Below, piece after piece: positions 1 to 10,864 of a DNA stretch of 64,000 nt (position 1 is the stretch's first letter; each line of letters starts with the position of its first letter). The notes under the pieces were generated by a model. That model made no database searches and was not told the DNA's origin. It saw only the letters and a list, made by a program, of their open reading frames with translations. Made by a program: the position numbers and the translations under genes. Where the stretch lies: the NCBI GenBank assembly GCA_014529385.2, contig CM043965.1, positions 10,707,412-10,771,411 on the forward strand, given 5' to 3'. This DNA comes from Adiantum capillus-veneris (lineage: Eukaryota > Streptophyta > Polypodiopsida > Polypodiales > Pteridaceae).

Positions 1-1570
1 CAATCTCAGCTCCTCTTTGCGTCACATGTATGAGCTTCTCTTGGTTCGTGTTTCCTAGCCCGTTTCTGTTGGAAACATACATTGCCTCCCAATCGACTAC
101 GTTCCATAGATGAGTCTATTCAAACTCATGAGCTGGGTATCATTGCCCCAAACCCCCCACTCCACTAATTGTTACAAACATTTCCCGCATGAGCCATCTG
201 CAGCCTACCACAAACGAGCTTTTTGAAACATCTTGTATGGCTACCAAGCTGGCACTGCACATTCAACAACCATGCATTTCATCTTCTTGAGCATGCTAGC
301 TTCATGACACCTCTCCCCTTTCATCCGTCTCAATGTGTCATTACTCAAACTTTCTTCAAATTTCCTATTAGTCATAATCATATAGATCTAATGGTTACCA
401 TCAAGAGCTACCTTGTAGCAAGAAATTCTCCTACTCCACATGTCAATTGACTTATCTCCTCAATGTTTTGAGGTCTACACGAATCCATGTTTTTGCACTA
501 CTAACACAAAAAGGCTAGCAATAGTTTCCCCACTTGCTTTACACATTTCTTGCAGCCGCTTGTGCCTGGTTGTTACTCAATCTCAAACTAGCCAACAGTC
601 ACCTCAACCATCTTTGTCCAATTTATGCATGGGCTAACTACATATCCTTGTCTAGCCTCACCCACCAACTCTTGCATATGAATTCCCAACACCTAGCGCA
701 TGATGCAAGCATATGCATTTGTGTATAAACCCATCTGAGCCTTCATTGCCTTACTCTCAGACACATTCTTTCCATCCATTCGCTTTGTGAGGCATTTTGG
801 CACCTCGTCTTGAAATCCACACGATTAACATTGCACCTGATCTCCTATAAGCTACTCCTCCCATTACTAGCCCCGCACCAAAATCTCATACATTGGGCTT
901 CATTCATTTTGATTCATAAGCCCGCCTACTCATGCTATGTACACCACACATTGCACTCTGTCATGCATTACAAACCATAGCCCATGAAGCATATACACCA
1001 CCTCATAAGCCCTTTGTCGCATTGTATTCATGCATGCCGAGTTGTCTTCCATCCTACTGACTTCCCAACTATCTGGCATGTAGCTAGACAAGCCTATTTG
1101 CAGATCACACTCATCATACATGCTTTTAATTTCTATATCAAAGTTCATATCCTCACATCTGTAAATCACTTGATTGCTACCCTTTGCAGATGTGCTTGCA
1201 ATCTATTGGTGTATTCCACTCCTCATCAGCCCTTGCAGCCAAGTACTCAACACTATTTCCTTTATCAAATAAATCCCATGGTAGCCGCCTAAAAATTCAC
1301 AAGCTAGGAAACCCCATTTGCATTAGATTCTCCTACGACATTGCATCCTCATACTAGTCAAACCATCAGCTGACTCTCTTGCTTTGAGACCCAATTTTTT
1401 TCTTGCTGAGTGTCACGCTCTAGGTGCCTTGTACATGTCGTTTACCTTAGGGCAAGCCACCAAATAGAAAGATCATAAAAACATGTATGGAATCGACCAT
1501 GTAAGGGTTGTGTTCATGGGCGATTGTACTACCATAAACTTTTCCCATAGTATCAAAATACATTTGACAC

Positions 1571-1575
<5 letters not shown>
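1..1575. other. Unassigned AT-rich sequence
   Basis: I see only short ORFs (under about 100 codons) without a recognisable domain, and no LTR boundary, primer-binding site or TATA/ORF pairing. It could be an old decayed repeat. Confidence 0.4.

Positions 1576-1618
<43 letters not shown>
1576..1618. repeat. (GA)n microsatellite
   Basis: An uninterrupted GA dinucleotide tract of about 43 bp. ORFs crossing it encode only Arg-Glu or Ser-Leu repeats and are not genes. Confidence 0.95.
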
Positions 1619-1619
<1 letters not shown>

Positions 1620-2078
1620 GTGTTGGCACAGTTGGAGGGAGCAAAGAGTCTTGGTTGTCGATCACAGAACTTGGTGCATTGGGATCGTGCTACATACCGG
1701 TTATGCAGAGGAGAACATTGGGTTGCAATATATGAGATGCATTACCAAACAAAGACATACATAGATTGATATCAACCACCTAGGAATAAAGTAAACGTGG
1801 ACAGAGTGCATCCAGTACTACAATACATAAGTTGAAGCCCAACTATGAGAGAGAAAGCGCGTATCTATTCTATATATGGATATAATGGTTGAGATCGAGC
1901 ATGTACTAGCGAGAAAAACTAGTAGCTAAACTAAACTTAAGGAAGCATTGACAAACTCAAAAAATTAAAAAAAACATCAATAGACGTAAAAATTAAACTA
2001 CACTACCAATGTGATAATCGTGTACGGGTGTCGCCCAATTGTCAAGCTAAACACCTGACATAGGGCACTCTAGCTTTT

Positions 2079-2109
<31 letters not shown>

Positions 2110-3132
2110 AGAAAGAGAGAGATGTCGGCTCTGCCCCAGCTGAGAAAAAATAGAGCGAAAAGAGAGAGATTCCTCAAATTCGACCTGTGACCTTAGGCCC
2201 CTGTCACACTGGGCGAGTGCCCCCGTAATCTTTTTGTTGGTGACCACCCATTTCGAGTCACATTGGGTTTTAATTAAAAAGTCAACCTTATTAAGCAGCA
2301 AATCGTCGATACTTAGGTGGTAGCGCCTCTAGGTTTCACCTTGGCTACCAGAGCTCAATGCGAATCATGCACACTCTCGCCTTACCTTTTGCAGATGGCC
2401 TCCACTTTTGAAATGTTGGTCGAGGGGTTGAAGCCGTCCCTTTGACACCCTTGAGAGGTGGCCAAGGATGCTTTTTCTTGCAACGAATGGATGGCCGCCA
2501 TCTTGGCTTGGCCACCCCTTGGGTGTCCCAATGTGACACGCACCTTATTTGTATTGAGTGAAATTTGCATAGATCCCTTCTTCCACGTTCATAGCCTTGC
2601 TCTTTTATCGCAAAATATTGCATCAATTCAAATTTGACACCTTGGCCAGGTTGAGTCTTTCCCCTAGCCCCTGTTTGCAGATAGGCTTCGGTGCTCCCCA
2701 GTGTTCGGGAAATTTCTCAATTGGAAAAAAGGCTCATTTTCCTACTACTAAAATTTCCAAGCGGCATGTAGAAATTTCACCCGGCTATTGCCCTTTTAGC
2801 TTGGTTAAGAGTAGAACTATTCCCTTTGTATGCTTTTTGACCCAGCATATTTCCCTTTAAGAATGCAATAAGATTGTTTTTAGCACAAGAGTATTACAAG
2901 CTTAAAGCCATTCACTATTGAGTCTCCGACTTTACATCTAGAAACTATTTGAACAAATTATTGACAAAATTTAAAGGCTCCAACACTCTAAATACGATGA
3001 GATCAAGATATAGATCATCTATTAGAGGTGGGTAACAGAAAGAGATGGTAGAAAAAAGACATTTTCATTCAAGTGAAGTAAAACATCATTGTGGCAACAA
3101 AAAGAGCCCCGACAAAACATTGAAGCCAAAAA
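1619..3132. other. Unassigned sequence with an interrupted GA tract
   Basis: Holds a second, imperfect GA-rich tract at about 2079-2122. No supported gene: ORFs on both strands are under 95 codons, overlap one another and match no family I recognise. Confidence 0.4.
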
Positions 3133-3480
3133 ACCACCTCAAAGCTATAAAGCTAGACTAAGAAACATGGAGCAAGAGGGCTCATAATTCATGTGCCAAG
3201 GCTACAATGTGCTAGTGGCAAGGTAGAAGCAATAGTAAGCATTAGGTAGCTCCATCCGCAAGTTCATACATCAAATTTTCCATTCCATGGGGAGCAAAAA
3301 GATGGCGATGTCCACAAACCTGCCTCAAAGCTATAGAGCCATACTGAGAAACATGGAGCAAGAGGGTAGATAATTAGTCGCAAGCTAGAAGCAAAAGGAA
3401 GCATCAGCTAACTCCGTCCACAAGTTCATACGTCAATTTTTTACATTCCATGGGGAGCAAAAAGATGGCAATTTGCAAGA
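3133..3480. repeat. Diverged tandem duplication, unit about 170-185 bp
   Basis: Two adjacent copies (about 3133-3316 and 3319-3480) share several exact blocks: 'aacatggagcaagaggg' near 3163 and 3350, and 'ccatggggagcaaaaagatgg' split across 3285 and 3450. The second copy runs into the PPR fossil, so this may be a duplicated flank of that gene. No reading frame is maintained. Confidence 0.6.
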
Positions 3481-3529
3481 TTTTTCCACAACTCCATTGC
3501 ATGCGAGAAATCCGTCGGTGTACTTCAAA

Positions 3530-4150
3530 AACCAAAAAACTTGCTTTAGGGGCGCCTTGTCCAGAATGTCGTCTCTTGGAGTGCATCAAGTGCAGGATAT
3601 GCCCAACAAGGACAAGGACAAGGCCAAAAAGCTCTGAGCTGGTTTTAGTAGATGCAAAGAAATGGAATCTCTCCAAATGCAATCACCTACATACACTTGC
3701 ATCTTAAAAGCATGTGGCATTATGCAAGATGGTGATATGGAGAAAGGAATACACGATGATATTTTTAGTGAAGGGCTATTGCTTGGTTGGCATGTGTGTT
3801 AAATACTTCAGAAATACTTTTTAGTGAAGGGTTGTTGCTTGACTGACATGTATCCCAAATACTTCAGAAAGCTCAAAAAAGTGCTTGACAAGCTTTCTGT
3901 CTAGAATGTCATCTCATGGAACATACTTATTGTGGGATATGTCCAGCAAGGGCAGGCAAGGAAGCTCAAAAAGAGTAGGGTGAGGAAGCTCTAGGCTGTT
4001 TTCGGCAGATGCGAAGTGATGGCCTCTTGCATTTTGAAGGCATGTGGCACTATGCAAAACCCTGATATGGGCCCAAATGTTCGTGATAATATTGGTTTCT
4101 TTGCACATGTACAAATTCTTTTGACAATGACTCCAAAATAATAACTGAAT
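3530..4150 (+). pseudogene. Pentatricopeptide-repeat (PPR, PLS-type) protein fossil
   Basis: Two degenerate PPR repeat blocks are readable on the plus strand after allowing frameshifts and stops. Block one (about 3555-3770) reads NVVSWSA, then AGYAQQGQ, then QKALSWF, then (after a frame change) LKACGIMQDGDMEKGIHDDI. Block two (about 3880-4100) reads VLDKLSV, a stop, NVISWNILIVGYVQQGQA, then SCILKACGTMQNPDM. These are the core phrases of land-plant PLS-type PPR proteins (NVVSWNALIxGYxQxGxxxEAL; ILKACG...GKxIH), which bind organellar RNA for editing or processing. The order and roughly 300 bp spacing match consecutive repeats. Stops interrupt both blocks and no start or C-terminal E/DYW domain is visible, so this is a dead fragment. 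Such genes are especially numerous in ferns and lycophytes, which is part of the reason for suggesting that kind of host. Confidence 0.7.
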
Positions 4151-4956
4151 CATATTACCTCTCTCCTCACTTAAAAATCCTAAATGACATCTTTAATTAC
4201 CAAAATCGCAACATAAGAATTGTAGTGCCCATCCTCCCCAAGCTTTCTAGTCTTATTGATCTATTTTGCTCTAGAGATTCCTTAAGCATTGATCAACAAA
4301 TGCTTTCCAAAAGTTAGTACAAGCCTCTTAATAAGCTCTTTTGGCACAAGAATTAATATACATATTTCTTGATAGGTGTCTAGTTCAATCAAACATCGAT
4401 TATTTTTCCTCTCGGATTTGATACCTGGTTGACAAACAAGGCTTAAATCATATGAAGTAGCATGCTTTCGGTAACACAACCAATTGTCAACATGAAATTA
4501 GACCATGAATCGTCCAAGGGCATTGATTCTGATGAGACTTTTGAGCCCACTTGTCTTTTAACTACCATTCGTTCATTTGCACGTGATTGTGCAGATTCTG
4601 TTGCTATACCATAACACATCAGTTTGAAGCAATCCTTTTTATCTCCTTGCATCAACAAAAGTCGTTTGACTATAATAATCCAATGCATCCACAAATACAA
4701 GAACAAAATGAAAATCTTAAATCCAATGGTTATGAAATCAAAGCTACTTGAATTGCTTCTTCAATACCTCCTGACTGCAGGTGGTGTACCTTGTTCTAAG
4801 CACCGCTCGGCTTGAGAACCCCGAGGCCTGATAAAGCATTTAAACACCATATCCTTGATGCATTCCGCTCGGGCTTGACGCAGACATCCTATGCTTACTC
4901 ACTACCTGTGTTTGGGCATCTCCCTTACTCACTACATACTCCCTCACCTCAGGCAT
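4151..4956. other. Intergenic sequence 3' of the UGT gene
   Basis: No gene recognised; short overlapping ORFs on both strands only. It should contain the UGT 3' UTR (minus strand), but I find no canonical AATAAA signal in that orientation. Confidence 0.4.
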
Positions 4957-6511
4957 TTAGACCTTTGTATTTGATACAACCTCCAACACCTTCTCAATGT
5001 TTTTCAAAGAGGAACCACCTTCTTCAACTGCTCTCTTAGCAACCTTTCCCAGCTCGATAGCCTTATCTTTGAGCTCTTTTGCACCTTCTTCACACATCAC
5101 AGCCCTGACCACGCGTTCCACCTCTTCGAGTTTCACAATCCCATCTTCTTCCTTCTTCACTTTCAGTCCCACTTTCCAAATATCCACGATCACTCTTGCA
5201 TTCAGCGCTTGCTCTGCTTCATGCGGCCAGCAAATCATAGGGACACCTCCCAAGCACAAGTTCTCCAGAATGGAATTCCATCCACAGTGTGTCATAAAGC
5301 CCCCCAAGGCACGATGTGATAGCACAAGCAGCTGAGGGCACCAAGACACGATGTAGCCCCTGTTTCTCGTTCTTTCAGAAAAGCCGACTGGTAGAACATC
5401 TGACAACGATCCCTCAAAAGAGCCCGGTCGGATGACCCACAAGAAGGGCTGGTTACTGGCTCCTAATCCAGACGCAAGCTCTACTAGCTGAGCTTTCTCC
5501 AAGTTTGCAATGCTTCCAAACGAAACATATAGAACCGATCCTGACCCCTGTTTATCCAACCATGGAAGGCAATCTTCTTGCTCAGGCAAGAGGCTTGTTC
5601 TCATCCCTGTCTTCTGCAACAAGAAGTTTTCTCCGCCGAGTCTAAGAGTTGGCCCAATGCAAAATGTGGGCACTTTGTGCTCCAAATTTTCAAGCACAGT
5701 CTTTTCTAGTTCGGTTACTGAGTTCACCATGACCGTGACCGCTTTGGACAATTCCGCAAATTGTGCCATGACAAACTGCATCCGATAATGCGACACACTT
5801 GGGCTTCTCAAGGAGACTGGAATGTCGTGTGGTTGCAAAGGGGGAAGGAAAGGGAAGCAAGTAATGAGCTGATCCACATACTTTGAGGAACCATTGACAG
5901 CTATAGGGAAACCCAAAGCAAGCAGAGACTATTAGCAGAACACAGTAAAGCACATCATGAAAAGATTAAGGTGTCAGATTATAGGATGCCTTTTGTGTGT
6001 GTGGGGTTTTGGTGGAGAAGAGCCGCTTACTTTTCAGAGGAAGGATACCAAGATCAATAAGCTTGGATGTCGATGACATGACGGCGAACGCAGTGACGTT
6101 GGTAGTGGCAAAGGCCACACGGGGGATGCTATACTTGAGGGCAAGTTTCTGAGCCCAAGTGACGAACGTGTCAGCAATGATGAAGCTTGGGAGCTGGTTC
6201 TGTGAAGAAAGCTCTTGCAGAAGTGAGTCCGTGGGGATTTCCAAGCCCATGACGGCTTCGTAGGAGTCGGCGAACGTGGACTGGCGCGGATGATCTTGAG
6301 GAAGATTGTCGGCGAGACCCACAAGCTTGATGAGGGGATGGGAAGTGATCTGCATCTTGGAAAAAATGTGCTGGGTGACTACGAACGTGATGGCAACATT
6401 GTAGGAGGAGGCAAGCTTCTGAGAGAGGTGGAGCAAGGGCGTGATGTGGCCTTGAAGAGGGTGGGGCAACACAATGGCATGTAGGGCTCTCTGGTTCTGC
6501 TGCGACGCCAT
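4957..6511 (-). CDS. Family-1 UDP-glycosyltransferase (UGT), two exons, intact
   Basis: Transfers a sugar from a UDP-sugar to a small acceptor (hormone, phenolic or other specialised metabolite) in the cytosol; the acceptor cannot be read from sequence. Exon 1 is 6511-6031 and exon 2 is 5900-4957. The donor reads GTAAG and the acceptor TATAG, in phase 1, giving 474 residues, normal for the family. The start at 6511 lies in a good context (GCCATGGC); in-frame ATGs at 6544 and 6610 would add an N-terminus atypical for the family. The GT-B fold landmarks are present: HPLQGH with likely catalytic H22, partner D114 in IIADTF, VLYVSFGS at 283-290, and the PSPG sugar-donor box from W347 to Q391 with WCPQ, HCGWNS and EQ. 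The box is 45 residues rather than the usual 44 because of an extra Leu in NLCLGGVPM. The box most resembles UGT85-type enzymes, but I would not assign a subfamily. Confidence 0.93.
5901..6030 (-). other. UGT intron, 130 bp, phase 1
   Basis: On the minus strand the intron starts GTAAGC (donor at 6030) and ends CCCTATAG (acceptor at 5901). Removing it joins the exons in frame after Lys160 and makes Thr161 across the junction; leaving it in produces stops. Sequence and frame both support it. Confidence 0.88.
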
Positions 6512-6640
6512 GGCTTCTTCCTGCTGCTTCGCTCGCTCTTGCATCTGCAAGCCAAAGAAATTTGAAGGGCGGTCTGGACTCTCGACTCTGAATCTCGGGC
6601 CTTGTGTCAAGCATTATTAGCTAGTTACTTTGTTACTGAA

Positions 6641-6848
6641 GGTTCGTCCACGTGGCGATACTTTTTAAGGGGAAAACATCTATCAGCTATCGGCTATTTT
6701 TCGCTTGAGAAGTGTTGAAATGGCATAGTATAGTTTCTCGCAATGCTGGCTGGAGGTTCGTCCATGTCGCGACACTTTTTAAAGGGAAAACGTCTATCAG
6801 CTATCGGTTATTTTTCGCTTGAGAAGTGTTGAAATGGTATATATAGTT
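6641..6848. repeat. Tandem duplication in the UGT upstream region
   Basis: Two copies about 95 bp long, 6641-6736 and 6755-6848, offset by 114 bp. They share 'ggttcgtcca', 'ctatcagctatcgg' and 'cgcttgagaagtgttgaaat'. The repeat begins 130 bp upstream of the UGT ATG. The distal copy ends in a TATATATA run that could act as a TATA element for minus-strand transcription, though it is over 300 bp from the ATG. Confidence 0.85.
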
Positions 6849-7319
6849 TTTAATATTTTACTCAATCTTAATCCGACACGAATGCAGCTAACGAAGCACT
6901 CTAATTCACATGCTAGTGTGGTTGGCATTATACCAACCACCAACTTACCTTGGTGAGTTCTCATGGAAGGAAACTGAGAAAACATGAGAGAGGGACAGAT
7001 TTTCCTTTTAAGAAATATGAAGGGAAAAAGTAGGTGAGAGAGAGAGATGAGATAAGAGTGCTGAAAAGGCTCATCTTTTCCATCAACACTTTTTTCTCTT
7101 TGTCTTTACTTGTGGCTATCATCTTGCCCCACACCTTTGACATGGAGCTTTCTTAAAACTTTCTTTTGGTGAGAAAAGATGCTTCAATTAAAGAAAGAAA
7201 AGAAGTACAAATGCCCCTAAGGGGCCATCCTTACCGGAAACAATCTTGTGGTCAAAGTACATTGAGCATACCATTTTCACCTTATGTTAGTTAGAGAAAG
7301 TTTGGAAGACTCATACAAA
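6849..7319. other. Unassigned intergenic sequence
   Basis: AT-rich with short ORFs only; nothing recognised between the duplicated UGT upstream region and the LINE remnant. Confidence 0.4.
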
Positions 7320-7770
7320 ATCAAGATAGTTTCTCTCCATCTCTACTATCTTAGGGACTTTCGTAATTCCTTGACATCACAGTGAGATGTATCCTTAACT
7401 TGATACTTAATTTCCTTCATTAGAGTGACGAAGCTAAGAGAGAGTTGAACAACAGCAGTGGAGTGGGTCAGACCAAACCAAGCTTTATTCCTCTCACACC
7501 AAATCTACCACAAGTAAGCTCCCCGAAGTCAAGTTCAGAGAGGAACATCCATATATTTGCATTCACCTAGAAGTATATTCCTCTAAGAAACTTGGGAAGG
7601 ACCTGCAGCACTAGCTTTTTTGCAGTTCCTTTTTACATTGGACATTATGTTTAAAGTTGACAAGAAGGTGATGAATGGTTTATTCTTGCATGCTCCATCT
7701 GCAACAAATTCCATTTGAGGCTCCAAGTTGTTTCGCTTTTGATCCTATCCCGATGGGCTAATGAATAATA
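7320..7770 (-). pseudogene. LINE ORF2 3' remnant (zf-RVT-like region)
   Basis: Reading the minus strand from about 7770 down, a discontinuous frame gives YVGLSLYQFNR, then CCRWSMQE, a stop, TIHHLL, and, after frame changes, IWCERNKAWFG and LMKEIKYQVKD before a terminal stop near 7320. The spacing of Cys-rich segment, TIHHL and I-W-x-ERN matches the zinc-binding domain and tail that follow reverse transcriptase in plant non-LTR retrotransposons (zf-RVT family). The second Cys of the knuckle appears changed to Ser. The RT core is not visible upstream, consistent with a 5'-truncated or decayed copy. No poly(A) tail is seen at the 3' end, so the assignment rests on the protein pattern alone. Confidence 0.5.
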
Positions 7771-8632
7771 AGCCACATAAGACAACTCTATTGAACTGAT
7801 AGAGGGATAAGCCCACATACATTAGTGAAAGAATAAATGTATTTGCAAACTTTGGTAAGGGAGAAAATATTGCTTTTGAAACATCTCTATAGTGTAGGTT
7901 TCATGAGTTCAATTCTATCTAAGATAATGTCATAAAATCTAATATCTAACCAACCTAAATGATTTTCTCATATTAAACTGATCATTTAATGTGGGAACAA
8001 GGGTTAGGATATAGACATGTGCTTATAGATCTATCTCAACACTTGGCCAATGGTAAAGGGGTACAAATGAGAGATGGTATGTCAAAGAGCAAGGCTAGCT
8101 AATGGAGATTAAAAACATTAGGGTTAGCTTCATTAAAGACCTCCAAAGGTTAGTGTTAAAAAGTACTTTGACCTTAGGTAAGCTAGGGCCAACCAAGAGC
8201 CATGCTTCAATGCTTAAGCTTGTCATCTTCTCCATCTTCATCATTATGCTATTATATATGCTAGCAAGAAGAGTGATGATAAGTGAAGAACTAATTCTTT
8301 CTCCTATGTAATGTTTTGTCTTCCTCTTCCCTACCCTCATTCCCTGCTAGCTCTCTCCACCTTTGAAGGTGTTTGAGATCTTGGGACTGAGGCTTGGGAC
8401 ATTTAATGCTTTCCACAAAGTTTATGTTATGCTCATGATGCATGAAGCTTTCCATATTCATTGCATCACCTAGGTCACAAGGAACACAAAGATTGTATTG
8501 TAACAAGTCTCTCTTGATGGGAGAAACTATTATACAAATGCCTATTGGAGGGGGGACCGGCTCCACATAAATCCGTTCCTCAACTGTTGTCATGTTCTCT
8601 AAACTCTCTCTCTTGCAAAAGTATTGTTCATG
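7771..8632. other. Unassigned sequence left of copy A
   Basis: No domain recognised. The right part probably includes the upstream portion of the copy A LTR, since the homologue at 46703 is truncated exactly where 8633 begins and so cannot show how far the LTR extends. Confidence 0.4.
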
Positions 8633-8766
8633 CCAAGTTAACTAAATGTTGTGTTTATGTTTCTACCATCAATTTAAGTTCACCCGCTATGCTCACAAAG
8701 TAATTTCATAAAAGTACTTCTCTAATTTCCGCTACTCTCAAAGTTAATAGGCCATTTCCATTACAT

Positions 8767-8779
8767 TGGTATCAGAGCA
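8767..8779 (+). other. Primer-binding site of copy A (tRNA-iMet type)
   Basis: TGGTATCAGAGCA is complementary to the 3' end of plant initiator tRNA-Met, a standard plant LTR-retrotransposon primer site. It follows one base after a CA-terminated LTR end at 8765. The same site recurs in copy B at 46844-46856. Confidence 0.85.
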
Positions 8780-9156
8780 TTTGGTTTCTCTTTTCTTGCT
8801 TAAGAAGAGAGGTTCTTAAGTAGCCTATAAATGGTTGATTTTGTTAATTATATTAGAGTAAGTGGGACTAGGATCTATTATCAATTTTGTTGAGCCCACT
8901 ATGTGGGATATGGTGCACACCTTGGGAGCTTTGGACTTGTTAACCCTCACGGCTTACGGACACCCTATCACCTACGATGGACGTTGTAATCTACGGCAGA
9001 CATTGTATTATTTATTTGGTAGAGTCAGGTACCGAGCTTGTCGGTCCAATAGGAAAAGGGTAAGAGTGATCGCCGATGAGAGGCGCACTCTAACTGGAAC
9101 ATTCAAGGGATTAGTTGGCTAAGTATGGGCGCCCAAGTGTGAATGGGGCAAGCTCA

Positions 9157-9164
9157 TATAAAAG
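9157..9164 (+). promoter_or_regulatory. TATA-like box in the insertion's 5' region
   Basis: TATAAAAG lies 219 bp from the insertion's left end and about 360 bp before the ORF start at 9518, a plausible U3 promoter position. A GA-rich tract (about 9261-9292) follows. Position and sequence only; no further support. Confidence 0.45.
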
Positions 9165-9498
9165 TCAACTAAACCTAAAATTCACTCATTCTCTCATTTG
9201 TGCAATTGAAGAGTGCTCTTGCTCCATCTCCTTCTTCTTCTTCTTCATCTCTTTGTGTGAGTGAGAGAGAGAGAGAGAGGGAGAGAGAGGGAGTGTGTGG
9301 GCGATCGAGCATTCGGCGGTGAAGCGGTTGAGCGCGGCGTAGCAGCGTCTCCTTCTTCTTCGCGGCGAGGAATCCTCCACGAAGCAAGCGTAGAGACACG
9401 GCATCAATTTCCCAATCTCAGAAAAAGAAGAAAACACGAAGAAAGAGATCGCAAAAAGCAGCGAAGTCAGACCCCAGTTCAAAGACCAACATAGGGAC

Positions 9499-9511
9499 TG
9501 GTGACGACCCC
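9499..9511 (+). other. Possible primer-binding site of the insertion
   Basis: TGGTGACGACCCC follows a CA-ending stretch at about 9491 and sits six bases before the ORF start. It resembles the TGGCGAC-type primer sites of some plant gypsy elements but I cannot match a tRNA with confidence. Confidence 0.3.
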
Positions 9512-9517
9512 GTATAT

Positions 9518-10843
9518 ATGAACGACATTGAAGAAGATTCTGATTCAGGTGAAACCATGGAGACCAAAACGACCACTAACATAGAAACCAACAAGGAAGA
9601 TCTTCATGAGCCACAATGGCCAGGATCCAAAAAGAAGATAGGAACTTACCCAAACCCTACAGAGGAGATTGAGCGAGTCAAGCAATTAAGGAGTTTGGTA
9701 GAAGATACCCAAAGGGATCCAGAACCAGCACCTAGGAAGATCCAGATTACAGACACCGTGTTCCCTACGCAACAACAACCTCACCAAGTCCATAGACCCT
9801 TGGACATACCTAGTGTCATCCAAGAAGAAAGTGACTTAAAGTCATGGGAAAGTGGGCGTACTCACTTCTTGATGGAAAGAATGTTTACAGAGGGACTACC
9901 TGATCCTATCGAAGAAATGGAGATCCCATCTTCCCCACGTCAAGGGACTCAAGGCCAAAAGGTGCCGTTAAACATTGCCAAATTGATGGATTTCATGTCT
10001 TCAGAAGTTAGAACCACCATCATGTCCAAACTATATAAAGACCCCAAGCTAGTCTCAGCTCTTCGAGCCTTCCTCAATGGAGAACTGAAGTTTGGGCTAC
10101 CACAATTTGCACAGATGGATGGAGCTGGGGAGATGCCAATAGAGGAGGAACACATAGATCCACAACCCAACCTAGATGAGAACCTTGTTATAGAAATACC
10201 TGTTAACAAGTTGGGACAATACTTTGAGGGTGATGAATCCAATGCGACCATACCAATCACTACTAAGGGATTAACTGTGAAGGGAATCCTTGATGGTGGC
10301 GCTGGGGTTAGCATTGTGACTAAAAACTGTTGGGAAACTATGGGAAGACCTCACCTTGCGACCACAACCATAGTAGTGAAGATGGCCAATGGGTCTATTG
10401 TTAAACCTATTGGGATGCTAGAAGATCTCAAGATCAAGGTTTTTGGACATAAAATAAGAGTTACCTTCATTGTTATGGATTTCTCCAAACACACTATGGC
10501 ATCGGAGATGATCTTAGGACGTTCTTTCATGAGGGAAGCAAAAATGGTGCATGACTGGTCTAAAAACCATGTCTACTTGCAGTTCCAAGATTCTGTCATT
10601 CGAGTGGATCTTGTGACGGGTCGAGCACATCCTGTAGGAAACAGGTTTATAATTGATCATAGATCTGACACCACAATTCACTCGGCCCCATTGCAGTATT
10701 GTTACACGTGTAAAGCGGACACTGATGTTGGGGAAGATTCTCCTTATATGGATGTACTACCTGGGATGACTGAGTCGGACAATGTGGATTGGGTCCACCT
10801 AGCAGCAACCATAGACACTTGGGGAAATAGGGGGACGACCTAG
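9518..10843 (+). CDS. Gag/protease-type ORF, 441 aa, gypsy-like
   Basis: A single open frame of 441 residues beginning MNDIEEDSDSG. The N-terminal third is acidic and proline-rich without a recognised fold. The C-terminal half holds a retropepsin-like aspartic protease: GILDGGAGVSIVTK (about residues 254-267) with the catalytic Asp in a DGG rather than DSG/DTG context, then MANGSIVKPIGMLEDL and ILGRSFM, the usual flap and ILGR landmarks. The order and intervals match the protease of element E2 (20104-21046), which reads AILDSGASIAIATK and IILGRPFM. There is no zinc knuckle, RT or integrase. The intact frame contrasts with the surrounding, heavily broken copy A and agrees with a later insertion. 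It might be a functional protease or merely young. Confidence 0.75.
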   Translation: MNDIEEDSDSGETMETKTTTNIETNKEDLHEPQWPGSKKKIGTYPNPTEEIERVKQLRSLVEDTQRDPEPAPRKIQITDTVFPTQQQPHQVHRPLDIPSVIQEESDLKSWESGRTHFLMERMFTEGLPDPIEEMEIPSSPRQGTQGQKVPLNIAKLMDFMSSEVRTTIMSKLYKDPKLVSALRAFLNGELKFGLPQFAQMDGAGEMPIEEEHIDPQPNLDENLVIEIPVNKLGQYFEGDESNATIPITTKGLTVKGILDGGAGVSIVTKNCWETMGRPHLATTTIVVKMANGSIVKPIGMLEDLKIKVFGHKIRVTFIVMDFSKHTMASEMILGRSFMREAKMVHDWSKNHVYLQFQDSVIRVDLVTGRAHPVGNRFIIDHRSDTTIHSAPLQYCYTCKADTDVGEDSPYMDVLPGMTESDNVDWVHLAATIDTWGNRGTT

Positions 10844-10864
10844 GTAACACCTGAGGGGGATGAA

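Noticed and set aside
4997-5788. Plus-strand ORFs of 112 and 92 codons
   Set aside because: They lie opposite UGT exon 2 and show no family pattern.
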